From assembly GCA_964390795.1 (NCBI GenBank), contig CAYMLQ010000183.1:1-11031 (forward strand): a DNA stretch of 11,031 nt, written 5' to 3'. Each line of letters begins with the position of its first letter. Position 1 is the stretch's first letter. The notes under the pieces were generated by a model. The model was not told the origin of the DNA, did no database searches, and saw only the letters and a program-made list of their open reading frames with translations. The position numbers and the translations under genes are program-made. This DNA is from CAYMLQ01 sp964390795 (lineage in GTDB: Bacteria > Verrucomicrobiota > Kiritimatiellia > RFP12 > UBA1067). Positions 1-5,569 of the stretch are shown here, piece by piece.

Positions 1-177
1 TTCATAGCCCTCTTCCCCGAAAACTTTTCGGTGTCATGAATTGTGAGGCAACGCGCTCACGCGCTGCTCGTAAGTGAAGTGTTTGCCGCCGCGCCCTTTT
101 CTGCTACTGTCTTCCTGCCCCATGTGCGGTGTCTCCTGTCGTTGGTTGTTAGTTCCACTCAATGATAGCATGCCACA

Positions 178-197
178 GCCCGTGGGGCGTTTTTTTT
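178..197 (+). terminator. Probable rho-independent terminator
   Basis: A GC stem (GCCC 178-181 pairing with GGGC 185-188, loop GTG) is followed after one base by eight Ts (190-197). An alternative stem, CCAC 173-176 with GTGG 182-185, overlaps it. The orientation would end transcription of a + strand gene lying left of the window. The stem is short, so the call rests mainly on the T-run. Confidence 0.45.
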
Positions 198-203
198 CGG
201 GCG

Positions 204-252
204 GCCCCCTAGGGGGCGCAGCGTCAGCCCCCCCAGAAAGCCCTTTCGGGCT
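204..252. repeat. GC-rich palindrome and hairpin cluster
   Basis: Positions 204-217 are a perfect 14-base palindrome (five Cs, TA, five Gs, flanked by G and C). The same G-run (212-217) can instead pair with GCCCCC at 227-232 across a 9-base loop, so two exclusive structures are possible. At 239-252 there is AGCCC / GGGCT with a 4-base loop; read on the minus strand the loop is GAAA, a GNRA-type tetraloop. The function is not known. It may be a structured RNA element or simply an intergenic repeat. Confidence 0.4.
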
Positions 253-379
253 CTCCGGGTCCCAGGGGCTTCCTCGCCACTGCCAGCAGTCCACCCCACT
301 TTTGAAAAGCGTGCATTTCATTTTGCACTTCGCCGATGTCGTAATCAAGCAAGCAAGCAGTTGATCGGGTGGCGGGGAT

Positions 380-424
380 GTGATTAAATACTCTCGCGTT
401 TTTTATGATAGTAACCGAAGGAAG
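380..424 (+). promoter_or_regulatory. Candidate promoter and Shine-Dalgarno of the DUF3127 gene
   Basis: TATGAT at 404-409 resembles a sigma70 -10 box in an unusually AT-rich stretch for this sequence. The matching -35 (GTGATT, 380-385) is poor. AAGGAAG at 418-424 sits about 7 bases before the ATG at 431 and is a good ribosome binding site. If TATGAT is the true -10, the leader would be only about 15 bases, so the promoter is tentative while the ribosome binding site is solid. Confidence 0.35.
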
Positions 425-430
425 TGACCT

Positions 431-775
431 ATGGCTGGCACAACGTATGAGATGATCGGCAAGATCAAGCTGATCTTGGAACCGATGTCATTCGCGAGCG
501 GGTTTACCAAGCGCGAGTTTGTCTTGATCATGGAGGACGACTACCCGCAGGACGTGAAATTCGTCTGCGTCAAAGAGAAGTGCGCGCTGCTCGACCGCGT
601 GGCGGTCGGCGACCGCGTGAAGGTGGATTTCCGCATTCGCGGCAACGAGTACAAAGAGCGCTACTACGTGGACCTGCAGGCGTTCAAGCTCGACAAGATG
701 GACGGTGACGGGTCGTCGGTCTCGTACGATGACGCCGAGCCGCCGTCGCCGCCGGACGATCCGACGCCGTTCTGA
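431..775 (+). CDS. DUF3127 family OB-fold-like protein with SSB-like acidic tip
   Basis: A 114-residue protein matching the DUF3127 pattern: an N-terminal YEMIGKIKLI strand (6-15), then SGFTKREFVL (23-32), and a strand near 58-85 with VGDRVKVDFRIRGNEY. The family is small and predicted to adopt an OB-like fold related to single-stranded DNA binding proteins; its biochemical role is unsettled. Residues 91-114 form an acidic, proline- and serine-rich tail ending DDPTPF, much like the SSB C-terminal tip (DDDIPF in E. coli) that recruits repair and replication proteins. The AAGGAAG box upstream fixes the start. It lies 148 bases before prmC in the same direction, and the DNA repair gene nfo follows that, so co-expression with repair functions is possible but not shown. 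Family assignment is fairly sure; an ssDNA role is inference. Confidence 0.8.
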   Translation: MAGTTYEMIGKIKLILEPMSFASGFTKREFVLIMEDDYPQDVKFVCVKEKCALLDRVAVGDRVKVDFRIRGNEYKERYYVDLQAFKLDKMDGDGSSVSYDDAEPPSPPDDPTPF

Positions 776-788
776 CGCCGCAGGCGTA

Positions 789-897
789 GGAATACTGGAA
801 TGGTGGAATGACGGGTATTGGAACGTTGGACAAGACGGGACGCGTCTGTAAGTCACGGTTCGTGCCCTTTCCATTATTCCAATATTCCACCTTTCCG
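789..897. repeat. Inverted GGAAT-type heptad repeat between DUF3127 gene and prmC
   Basis: On the + strand 789-831 carries iterated TGGAAT/TTGGAA units (GGAATACTGGAATGGTGGAA, then TATTGGAACGTTGGAC). At 869-897 the reverse complement occurs (CCATTATTCCAATATTCCAC). The two arms can pair imperfectly across about 40 bases that contain a G/C-rich ACGGGACGCGT core. This looks like a dispersed intergenic repeat and not a coding element. It could act as an mRNA structure or processing site upstream of prmC. Confidence 0.5.
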
Positions 898-923
898 TTT
901 TCTCCCGTACAAGGAGCCTGCGC

Positions 924-1793
924 ATGGCGGAAGCTTCGAAAAATCTGCGCGAACTGATCGCGCTGGGCGACGTCTTTCTGACGCGCAGCAAGATAACCGA
1001 CGCGCGCGTGGTCTGCGAACTGTTGGCGGCGCGGCTTTTCAAGTGCGGGAGGCTGGAGCTGTACCGGCATGCCGACACCGTCCCGGGGGAGCGCATTGTC
1101 GACGCGCTGCGGCGCGGCCTGCAGCGTGTGGCCAAGGGCGAGCCGGTGCAGTATGTGCTCGGACAGTGGGACTTCCGCAAGCTGACGCTGAAGGTGGATC
1201 GCCGCGCGCTGATCCCGCGGCCCGAGACGGAGCAACTGGTCGATCTTGTACTCCAGTCGCCGCAGGTGCTTCAGGCCGGCAAGCCGCTGGTCGTGGATGT
1301 CGGCACGGGTACGGGCTGCATCATCCTGAGTCTGGCGAAAGAGTTGCGCGATGGCGTGTTTGTGGGGCTGGACATCAGCCCCGAAGCGTTGTCGCTAGCC
1401 AGAGAAAACGCGGCGCTGACAGGGCTCGCCAGCCGCGTGTTGTTCGCCGAGAGCGACGGCTGCGGCGAGTTCGATCCCGGCAGCGTGGACGTGCTGGTCT
1501 CCAACCCGCCCTACATCCCGTCGCAGGTGGTAGAGGGGCTTGAAGCGCACGTGCGCGACCACGAGCCGCGGCTGGCGCTGGACGGCGGACCGGACGGCTT
1601 GGAGGTCTACCGTGCCTTGCTGCTTGACGCCGTGATGGTGCTCAAGCCGGGAGGCGGCGTCTTTTTCGAGATCGGCGACGAGCAGGGGCCCGCGCTGCGC
1701 GAGCTGCTCGAAGAATACGGGTTCACGGATGTGACGATACACAAGGATTATTCGGGCAAAGACCGGTTTGCGACGGGGGTCCAGAGCCTCTGA
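924..1793 (+). CDS. prmC: Peptide chain release factor N5-glutamine methyltransferase PrmC
   Basis: This enzyme transfers a methyl group from S-adenosylmethionine to the glutamine of the GGQ motif of release factors RF1/RF2 in the cytoplasm, improving translation termination. The protein has 289 residues, the usual family length. Residues 1-75 form the helical N-terminal substrate domain. ALIPRPETEQLV (95-106) is the PrmC signature before the methyltransferase fold. VDVGTGTGC (124-132) is the SAM-binding motif I, and NPPY at 194-197 with the following IP is the catalytic motif that holds the glutamine amide. The start is fixed by AAGGAG (911-916), 7 bases before the ATG. It is not next to prfA here; it stands between the DUF3127 gene and nfo, with 38 bases to nfo. 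The whole motif set is intact, so function is confident. Confidence 0.95.
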   Translation: MAEASKNLRELIALGDVFLTRSKITDARVVCELLAARLFKCGRLELYRHADTVPGERIVDALRRGLQRVAKGEPVQYVLGQWDFRKLTLKVDRRALIPRPETEQLVDLVLQSPQVLQAGKPLVVDVGTGTGCIILSLAKELRDGVFVGLDISPEALSLARENAALTGLASRVLFAESDGCGEFDPGSVDVLVSNPPYIPSQVVEGLEAHVRDHEPRLALDGGPDGLEVYRALLLDAVMVLKPGGGVFFEIGDEQGPALRELLEEYGFTDVTIHKDYSGKDRFATGVQSL

Positions 1794-1831
1794 AGCCTGG
1801 AGGGAACAGGCGTAACGGCGAAAGGGACTGC

Positions 1832-2674
1832 ATGTATTTCATCGGACCGCATGTGTCGATCGGGGGCGGGATGGCGAACGCGCCCATGAACGCCAAGGCG
1901 CTGGGCGCGACGGGCTTCGGCCTGTTCGTTAAGAACCAGCGCCAGTGGACCGCCGCGCCTTATGCTGCGGCGGACATTGACGCCTTCAAGCGGCAGATGG
2001 CCGCAGACGGCTACACCGCGGCGCAGGTGCTGGCGCACGCGGGGTATCTTATCAACCTCGCGAACCCCGACGAGGCGGCGCACGCGAAATCCTTGGCCGC
2101 CCTCCTCGACGAGCTGCACCGCTGCATGGCGCTCGGGCTCGACAAGCTGAACTTCCATCCGGGCAGCCACCTGCGCCTGATCACGCCGCAGCAGGCGTGC
2201 GAGCGCGTGGCCCAGTCAATCAATACCGCGCTGGCGCAGACAAGCGGCGTGACGCTGGTGATCGAGAACACGGCCGGCAGCGGCGGCAACATCGGCTCGA
2301 CCTTCGAGGATCTCAAGGCGATGGTCAACGGCGTGGATGACAAGTCGCGCGTGGGCGTCTGCCTCGACACCATGCACACCTTCGCGGCGGGCTTCGACAT
2401 CCGCACGCGCGACGGGTTTCTCGCGACCCTGGAGCAGTTCGACAAGACGGTCGGCATGAAGTACCTGCGCGGCCTCCACCTCAACGACTCCAAGGTGGGA
2501 CTCAACGCGCATGTGGATCGCCACGAGTCGCTGGGCGCGGGGCTGCTGGGCATCGACGTATTCAAGTGCATCATGCGGGACAGGCGGTTCGAGAACATGC
2601 CGCTGGTGCTGGAGACGCCCAACGAAGACCTCTGGGAGCAGGAGATCCGGCAGTTGATGGAGATGGCGGGGTAG
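1832..2674 (+). CDS. nfo: Deoxyribonuclease IV (endonuclease IV), AP endonuclease
   Basis: This base-excision repair enzyme cleaves the phosphodiester bond 5' to abasic sites and can trim blocked 3' ends. It is a trinuclear-zinc TIM barrel of 280 residues, matching E. coli Nfo in length and aligning with almost no gaps. All nine metal ligands of the E. coli enzyme are at the same numbers: H69, H109, E145, D179, H182, H216, D229, H231 and E261. Family signatures are visible: KNQRQW (34-39), LNFHPGSH (106-113), VIENTAG (143-149), GVCLDTMHTFAAG (175-187) and HLNDSK (216-221). AAAGGGA just upstream supports the ATG at 1832. It follows prmC by 38 bases and may be co-transcribed with it. Function is very sure; regulation cannot be read from the sequence. 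Confidence 0.97.
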   Translation: MYFIGPHVSIGGGMANAPMNAKALGATGFGLFVKNQRQWTAAPYAAADIDAFKRQMAADGYTAAQVLAHAGYLINLANPDEAAHAKSLAALLDELHRCMALGLDKLNFHPGSHLRLITPQQACERVAQSINTALAQTSGVTLVIENTAGSGGNIGSTFEDLKAMVNGVDDKSRVGVCLDTMHTFAAGFDIRTRDGFLATLEQFDKTVGMKYLRGLHLNDSKVGLNAHVDRHESLGAGLLGIDVFKCIMRDRRFENMPLVLETPNEDLWEQEIRQLMEMAG

Positions 2675-2703
2675 GCAGTGGGCAGTGGCAGTGGCAGTGG
2701 GCA
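2674..2703 (+). repeat. GGCAGT short tandem repeat
   Basis: Four GGCAGT units (2674-2679, 2681-2686, 2687-2692, 2693-2698), with one extra G after the first, run from the last base of the nfo stop codon towards the glycosidase gene and end in GGGCA. The longest open frame would translate this tract as Gly-Ser repeats from a GTG at 2678. The better start at 2720 leaves it untranslated. Such tracts are prone to slippage. Confidence 0.6.
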
Positions 2704-2710
2704 ATCGTGG

Positions 2711-2715
2711 GGGAG
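2711..2715 (+). promoter_or_regulatory. Shine-Dalgarno fixing the glycosidase start at 2720
   Basis: GGGAG is 4 bases before ATG 2720, which opens directly into a signal peptide (MKMCVLLLAALP). The upstream in-frame GTG at 2678 would add 14 residues of Gly-Ser repeat before the signal peptide and has no such site. The spacing is slightly short. Confidence 0.5.
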
Positions 2716-2719
2716 ACGT

Positions 2720-5401
2720 ATGAAGATGTGTGTGTTGTTGTTGGCGGCTTTGCCTTTCATGGGCGTCGCCGCAGAGGCCGTGTTGGGGGCCGGTGGTGCG
2801 CTGAAGCTGGAGTCGCCCGCCGCGGAGCTACGCGGCAGCCTCTATACCGCCGGATGGAAAAAGAGCGTCAGCGGCGGCGGCACCTCCGCCCCGGACGCGA
2901 AGGGCGTCTGCGCGCTCGAGCTGGTCGCCTCCGAGAAAGAAACGGTGGCCGGCCGTGTCGAGGTCACGCAAGCCGAGGCCGGCGCGGTGCGCGCGGTCTA
3001 CACCTTTACGCCGCAGAACGACATGGTCCTCAACGGGCTGTTCGTCAACTTCCGGCTGCCCGCGAAGACGCTGGCGGGCGCGGCGTGGAAGGCCGATGCG
3101 AAGGCGGGTGTGTTTCCCGCGACGCTCGGAAACACTTCGGTGTTCAGCGGATCGGTGCGACGTATGGAGGTCGAGGTGCCGGGCTCCACGCCAGAGCGGT
3201 TGGTCTTCGTTTTTGACGCGCCGACCCCGGTGCTGATTCAGGACGACCGCAAATGGGGCGACACCTTCGCCTTCCGCCTGGGCAACAACGGCGAGCGCAA
3301 GTATGTGGCGGGCGTGCCGCTGCGCGTCGCCTTCACGCTCGCCACGCGCGAGCCGCTGACCGTCGCCTATGACCGCCCGGTCACGCTCGAGGCGGGCAAA
3401 GAATGGGTGGCTCTCACCTACGAGAAGGAGATCGTGGCCGGTTCGGCGCTCGACTTCTCGAAGATCGGCAACGTGGACGCGCCGGCGGGCAAGCACGGCT
3501 GGCTGCTGGCGAAGGGCCCGCACTTCGAGTTCGAGCGCAGGCCCGGCGTGGCGCAGCGCTTCTACGGCGTCAACTTCTGCGCGACCGCCAACTTCCCCTC
3601 GCCCGAGCAGGCCGAGCAGCTCGCCGAGCGGCTGGTGCGGCTGGGCTACAACAGCATCCGCGTGCATCACTACGATCAGGGGTGCGTGCAGGGCAGCAAA
3701 GACGGGCTGACCCTGAACCCCGAGCAGATGGCGAAGATAGACGTGTTCATCGCCGCCTGCCTGAAGCGCGGGCTCTACGTGACGACCGACCTCTACGTTT
3801 CGCGCAACGTGACCTGGCGGCACATCGGCATCGAGCGCGACGATCCCATGGACAAGAATATCTTCAAGGCGCTGGTCATGGTGTACGAGCCCGCCTATCA
3901 GAACTGGGCCGCGTTCGCTCGGGCGTTCCTGACGCACGTGAACCCGCACACCGGCCGGCGCTACGCCGACGAGCCGGGCATGCCGTTCATCGCGATGGTC
4001 AACGAGGGCTCGATCGGCTACGCGATGAAGGAAGCTCGCGAGACGCCCCAGATGCAGGCCGCGTGGCTGGCGTGGCTCAAGGAGAAGCGGGCGAGGGATC
4101 TCGCCTTCGCGGACATCCCCGACACGATGCCGACGTCGATGAGCGGCCGGGCGGGGTCGGCGGTGGCGCTCTTTGTGGCCGACACCGAGGCGAAGACGGT
4201 TGCACGCATGAAGGCCTTCCTGCGCGACGAGATCGGCTGCCGCGCGCTGGTCTCGAACTACAACTGCGGCTCGCATTATGTGCCCTTGCAGCCGGTGCGC
4301 GAAACCGTTTACGACTACGTGGATGACCACTTCTACGTGGACCACCCACAGTTCCTCGAAAAGCGGTGGTCGCTGCCGAGCCGCTGCGGGAATGAGAACC
4401 CGCTCCGCAGCGGCTGCCGCACGCCGTGCGGCGTGGCCTTCACGCGGCTCGCGGACCGGCCGTTCACCGTTTCGGAGTTCAATTTCTCCGCGCCCGGCAT
4501 GTTCCGCGGCGTGGGCGGCATCCTGACCGGCGCGATGGGCGCGCTGCAGGACTGGAGCGCGCTCTGGCGCTTCGCGTATTCTCATCGCCTGGAAAACATG
4601 CTCGACGGCCAGGGCGCGATCAGCTACTTCGACGTCTCGACCGACCCGCTGGCGCAGGCTACGGAGCGCGCCTCGCTCTGCCTGTTCCTGCGCGGCGACT
4701 TGGCGCCCGCGGCGGAGAAGGTCGCGATCGCGCTGCCGCCGCGCGAGGTCGGAGCGCTCAAGGATGGCGTGTCGCGCCTCTCTCCGGAATGGAGCACGGC
4801 CGCGTGGAACGTGCGCGTCGCCACGCACGGGGCAGACACAGCGGCACCCGGGTGGCGCATGGTGCCGTTCGGCGAGGCCTACGCGTCCAACGCGGCGGCG
4901 GCGTTCGCGCCGCTGACCAACCGCGCCAGCGCGCTGGCGATGGATCAGGCGCGCGGCGCCTTTACGATCACCACGGCGCGCACCTGCGGCGGCTTCGCGG
5001 AGTCGGGCGCGCTTGCGGCCGGTCCGCTCGTTTTCACCGTTTCCGGCGCTCCCGCGACCGTGTGGGTGAGCGCGCTCGACAGCGCTCCCGTGGCCGCGAG
5101 CCGCCGGCTGCTGCTGACGCATCTGACCGACGTACAAAACACGGGCGTGCGTTACGCGGAGCGGGCGCGCAAGACGCTGCTGGCGCATGGCAAGCTGCCG
5201 CATCTGGTGCGCGACGGACAGTCCGAGGTGGCGCTGGCGCTGGCCGCACCCGAGGGGTACTCGGTGTACGCGCTGGCGACCAACGGCCGGCGCGTGGACA
5301 AGATGGCCTCGAAGGTTGAGGGCGGCGCCCTGCGCTTCACCGCGTCGGTGGCCGGCGGCTCGGCCGGCGCGCGGATGTTGTACGAGATCGTGCGGGAATG
5401 A
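2720..5401 (+). CDS. Secreted clan GH-A-type glycoside hydrolase (GH5-like)
   Basis: An 893-residue protein. Residues 1-20 are a signal peptide (basic start, hydrophobic core, AEA-like cleavage region, no lipobox cysteine), so export is expected. Residues 25-280 look like an all-beta accessory domain. A TIM barrel begins at RFYGVNF (280-286), continues with NSIRVHHYD (311-319), the acid/base pair N428-E429 in MVNEGS, and the likely nucleophile E586 in TVSEFN. N-E after strand 4 and E after strand 7 is the clan GH-A retaining pattern. From about 650 a second beta-rich region runs to the end. This suggests beta-glycan or beta-glycoside hydrolysis, but the substrate and exact GH family are not readable; GH5 or an unclassified GH-A family is the best guess. 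It follows nfo by 45 bases and is convergent with the restriction locus. Confidence 0.75.
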   Translation: MKMCVLLLAALPFMGVAAEAVLGAGGALKLESPAAELRGSLYTAGWKKSVSGGGTSAPDAKGVCALELVASEKETVAGRVEVTQAEAGAVRAVYTFTPQNDMVLNGLFVNFRLPAKTLAGAAWKADAKAGVFPATLGNTSVFSGSVRRMEVEVPGSTPERLVFVFDAPTPVLIQDDRKWGDTFAFRLGNNGERKYVAGVPLRVAFTLATREPLTVAYDRPVTLEAGKEWVALTYEKEIVAGSALDFSKIGNVDAPAGKHGWLLAKGPHFEFERRPGVAQRFYGVNFCATANFPSPEQAEQLAERLVRLGYNSIRVHHYDQGCVQGSKDGLTLNPEQMAKIDVFIAACLKRGLYVTTDLYVSRNVTWRHIGIERDDPMDKNIFKALVMVYEPAYQNWAAFARAFLTHVNPHTGRRYADEPGMPFIAMVNEGSIGYAMKEARETPQMQAAWLAWLKEKRARDLAFADIPDTMPTSMSGRAGSAVALFVADTEAKTVARMKAFLRDEIGCRALVSNYNCGSHYVPLQPVRETVYDYVDDHFYVDHPQFLEKRWSLPSRCGNENPLRSGCRTPCGVAFTRLADRPFTVSEFNFSAPGMFRGVGGILTGAMGALQDWSALWRFAYSHRLENMLDGQGAISYFDVSTDPLAQATERASLCLFLRGDLAPAAEKVAIALPPREVGALKDGVSRLSPEWSTAAWNVRVATHGADTAAPGWRMVPFGEAYASNAAAAFAPLTNRASALAMDQARGAFTITTARTCGGFAESGALAAGPLVFTVSGAPATVWVSALDSAPVAASRRLLLTHLTDVQNTGVRYAERARKTLLAHGKLPHLVRDGQSEVALALAAPEGYSVYALATNGRRVDKMASKVEGGALRFTASVAGGSAGARMLYEIVRE

Positions 5402-5420
5402 CCGCGGGGAGCGGCACGCT

Positions 5421-5436
5421 GTAGGGGCGAACCTAC
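5421..5436 (+). repeat. REP-like half element A at the mod-tail remnant
   Basis: GTAG (5421-5424) is followed by GGGCGAAC (5425-5432), exactly the first arm seen in the full REP-like elements near 9.5 kb, and then directly by CTAC (5433-5436). The central 6 bases and the second arm are missing. Read on the minus strand, the same bases give GTAG again, whose TAG is the stop codon of the mod-tail remnant. It may be the product of a deletion or of recombination between two REPs. Confidence 0.55.
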
Positions 5437-5569
5437 ACCTTGAACACCTTCATCACCTCGTCGCCGAGGTGGTTGATGACCTTCACGCGCATCCGGCCGT
5501 CGCTCTCGGGCAGGAGCGCGATGTCGGGTTCGTCGAAGATCACGATGAGGTTGCTGTCACCTTCAACGC
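5433..5569 (-). pseudogene. Remnant of a type III mod C-terminus, internally deleted
   Basis: Read on the minus strand this gives roughly GDSNLIVIFDEPDIALLP then ESDGRMRVKV, INHLGDEVMKVFKV and TAG. The first part parallels GNLFVIFGEPDIALLPENDG of the mod gene at 10.4-10.5 kb and the last part is its exact C-terminus. Bases 5432-5483 match 10117-10168 at about 51 of 52 positions; 5484-5561 match 10425-10502 at about 86% by eye. The piece between is absent, and the join falls in TGACCTT, present at both mod positions (10162-10168 and 10418-10424). It lacks a start and every catalytic part of a methyltransferase. Its frame differs from that of res, with which it overlaps at 5540-5569. It is a fragment of a related mod, not the same-sequence copy. 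Confidence 0.8.

Larger units (their letters stand above)
1..430. other. Intergenic region with several hairpins, no convincing gene
   Basis: No protein with recognisable features is encoded here. Two overlapping open frames on opposite strands (about 100 codons each) cover it, but both give low-complexity, proline/glycine/serine-rich translations of GC-rich palindromes and neither has a clear ribosome binding site. Structures seen: a near-perfect inverted repeat at 17-31 (CCGAAAA / TTTTCGG), a hairpin plus T-run at 178-197, a GC-rich palindrome cluster at 204-252, an inverted repeat GTGCA/TGCAC at 311-328, and three AAGC units at 347-358. The rightmost part probably carries the promoter and ribosome binding site of the gene starting at 431. 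Confidence 0.6.

Noticed and set aside
34..364. Two overlapping open frames of about 100 codons (34-348 minus, 74-364 plus)
   Set aside because: They cover GC-rich palindromes, give low-complexity translations, lack good ribosome binding sites and occupy the same DNA on opposite strands.
775..787. Short hairpin ACGCC-GCA-GGCGT at the DUF3127 stop codon as a terminator
   Set aside because: The stem is only five pairs and no T-run follows; the GGAAT repeat comes next.
2828..5203. A 791-codon open frame antisense to the glycosidase
   Set aside because: It is rich in Arg, Ala and His, has no motif, and arises from high-GC codon bias opposite a clear gene with signal peptide and catalytic residues.
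5402..5432. A terminator between the convergent glycosidase and restriction genes
   Set aside because: Only a 5-base GTAGG/CCTAC stem is seen and there is no T-run on either strand.
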